NCBI RefSeq assembly: GCF_021631985.1
Contig: NZ_CP070225.1
Span: 5,704,001 to 5,768,000, forward strand
Direction of reading: 5' to 3'
From: Sandaracinus amylolyticus
GTDB lineage: Bacteria > Myxococcota_A > Polyangia > Polyangiales > Sandaracinaceae
DNA length: 64,000 nt
Shown here: positions 63,227-64,000 of the stretch, piece after piece
Numbering within the stretch: position 1 is the first letter of the stretch
Layout: each line of letters begins with the position of its first letter
Program-made: the position numbers and the translations under genes
Notes under the pieces: generated by a model
The model's database searches: none
What the model was told of the DNA's origin: nothing
Seen by the model: only the letters and a program-made list of their open reading frames with translations

Positions 63227-64000
63227 TCATCCGAGTCCCAACCACACGAGGTAAGCCGCGTACGCCGCGACGAGCACCGCGCCTTCGGCGCGGGTGATCG
63301 TTCGTGCCGTCCGCATCATCGCGGCGGCCATCAACGTCGTTCCCACGAGCACCACGACGTCCGAGCGGACCGTTTCGAACGGCGCTCCGACGTGGCCCAC
63401 GAGCGCGGCCGCGCCGAGGCACAGGAGCACGTTGAAGATGTTCGACCCGACCACGTTGCCGACCGCGATGTCCGAGTGCCCCTTGCGCGCCGCCATCAGC
63501 GACGTCGCGAGCTCCGGCAGCGAGGTACCGATCGCGACGATGGTGAGGCCCACCAATCGCTCGCTCATCCCGACCGTACGCGCGAGCCCCGCCGCTCCGT
63601 CGACGAACACACTCCCGCCGATGACGAGCGCGACGAGCCCGAGAACCACCAACCCACCGAGCTTCGCGCGCGCGGCGCCGCTGGTCTCCGCGGCGCCCGC
63701 GGCGTCCGCCGCGTCGGCAGTGACTTCCGCTGTCTCGCGCGCCTCACCCGCGTCGGGGCGCGACGTGCGGATCATCCAGAGCGTGTAGCCCACCGCGACG
63801 ATCAGCAGCGCTGCGCCTTCCCATCGCGACACGTCGCCGTCGATCAACAGGAGCGGAAGCGCGAGCGCGCTCACCACGAGCAGCCGAGCCTCGCGCCGCG
63901 GGATCACGCGATCGACGCGAGGCGGCGATACGAGGGCCGTCGCGCCGAGGATCAGCCCGAGGTTCGCGATGTTCGATCCGATGACGTTGCCGAGCGCGAT
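63227..64000 (-). CDS. Ca2+/Na+ antiporter (YrbG/CaCA family), C-terminal part
   Basis: The frame is open to the window edge, so the N terminus lies outside. About 257 residues are visible. Both alpha-repeat signatures of the family appear: GNVIGSNIANLGLILG near the edge and GNVVGSNIFNVLLCLG later, with SLPELATSLMAARKGHSD preceding the second. They form the ion sites. Between the repeats lies a long acidic, Ala-rich cytoplasmic loop (EARETAEVTADAADAAG). Nine or so helices are present in this part. It exchanges Ca2+ for Na+ or H+ at the inner membrane. Confidence 0.92.
   Translation of the reverse strand: MALGNVIGSNIANLGLILGATALVSPPRVDRVIPRREARLLVVSALALPLLLIDGDVSRWEGAALLIVAVGYTLWMIRTSRPDAGEARETAEVTADAADAAGAAETSGAARAKLGGLVVLGLVALVIGGSVFVDGAAGLARTVGMSERLVGLTIVAIGTSLPELATSLMAARKGHSDIAVGNVVGSNIFNVLLCLGAAALVGHVGAPFETVRSDVVVLVGTTLMAAAMMRTARTITRAEGAVLVAAYAAYLVWLGLG

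Noticed and set aside
1-64000. tRNA, rRNA, riboswitch, insertion sequence or phage attachment site
   Set aside because: No cloverleaf-like segment, rRNA similarity, transposase frame, terminal inverted repeats or integrase was recognised by eye. Small RNAs could be missed without a covariance search.

Overview
The window is very GC-rich chromosomal DNA in which real genes show strongly GC-biased third codon positions and frequent GTG starts. Three Hanks-type Ser/Thr kinases, DCD-motif (MopE-like) and FG-GAP lipoproteins with Asp/Cys-rich linkers, TPR/PEGA proteins and many lipoproteins point to a myxobacterium of the Sandaracinus type (Myxococcota, formerly Deltaproteobacteria). This assignment is inference from gene content; no rRNA, tRNA, integrase, insertion sequence or CRISPR array was seen.

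Layout. 1-6.3 kb: the end of an MFS gene, then a CusA-type RND metal-efflux operon (small Cys-rich protein, TolC-like protein, His-rich adaptor lipoprotein, RND pump) on the minus strand. 6.4-16.3 kb: three Ser/Thr kinases, a MopE-like lipoprotein, a frameshifted FAD monooxygenase, a secreted lipoprotein and a TPR/PEGA protein. 16.3-22.3 kb: two near-duplicate BMP-family lipoproteins, a LivJ-like binding lipoprotein and a TonB-dependent receptor, with no ABC permease. 22.4-31.9 kb: a CPA1 antiporter, aldo/keto reductase with AraC regulator, MFS, LysR regulator, Tat-exported hydrolase, a minisatellite-bearing stretch, and a fatty acid hydroxylase/sterol desaturase divergent from a TetR gene across a clean palindrome.

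32.0-46.3 kb is the most distinctive part. A minus-strand series encodes an outer-membrane factor, HlyD adaptor, RbbA-like double-ABC/permease fusion and a second permease. It continues into phosphoketolase, a LOG-family protein, acetate kinase and class II fructose-bisphosphate aldolase, a likely phosphoketolase shunt giving acetyl-phosphate and ATP. Divergently lies a fusion of an apparently active Cof-type HAD phosphatase to a transaldolase-like domain that has lost its catalytic lysine and other active-site residues. This is the best candidate for something undescribed.

46.4-50 kb: a DsrE-like, SoxB-like and YeiH-like operon suggests sulfur-compound handling. 50-55.4 kb: arsenic resistance (arsC, acr3, arsR, a SigZ-like sigma factor, arsM) followed by a second ArsR-family regulator with a BASS-type transporter. 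55.4-64 kb: a membrane protein, a metallophosphoesterase, two large FG-GAP/beta-propeller lipoproteins, a frameshifted unknown gene, a 42-bp tandem array, a degenerate receiver protein, a 42-residue membrane peptide and the end of a Ca2+/Na+ antiporter running off the window.

Two genes (near 10,558 and 61,926) are each broken by what looks like one missing base. Long opposite-strand reading frames are common because of base composition and were left out.
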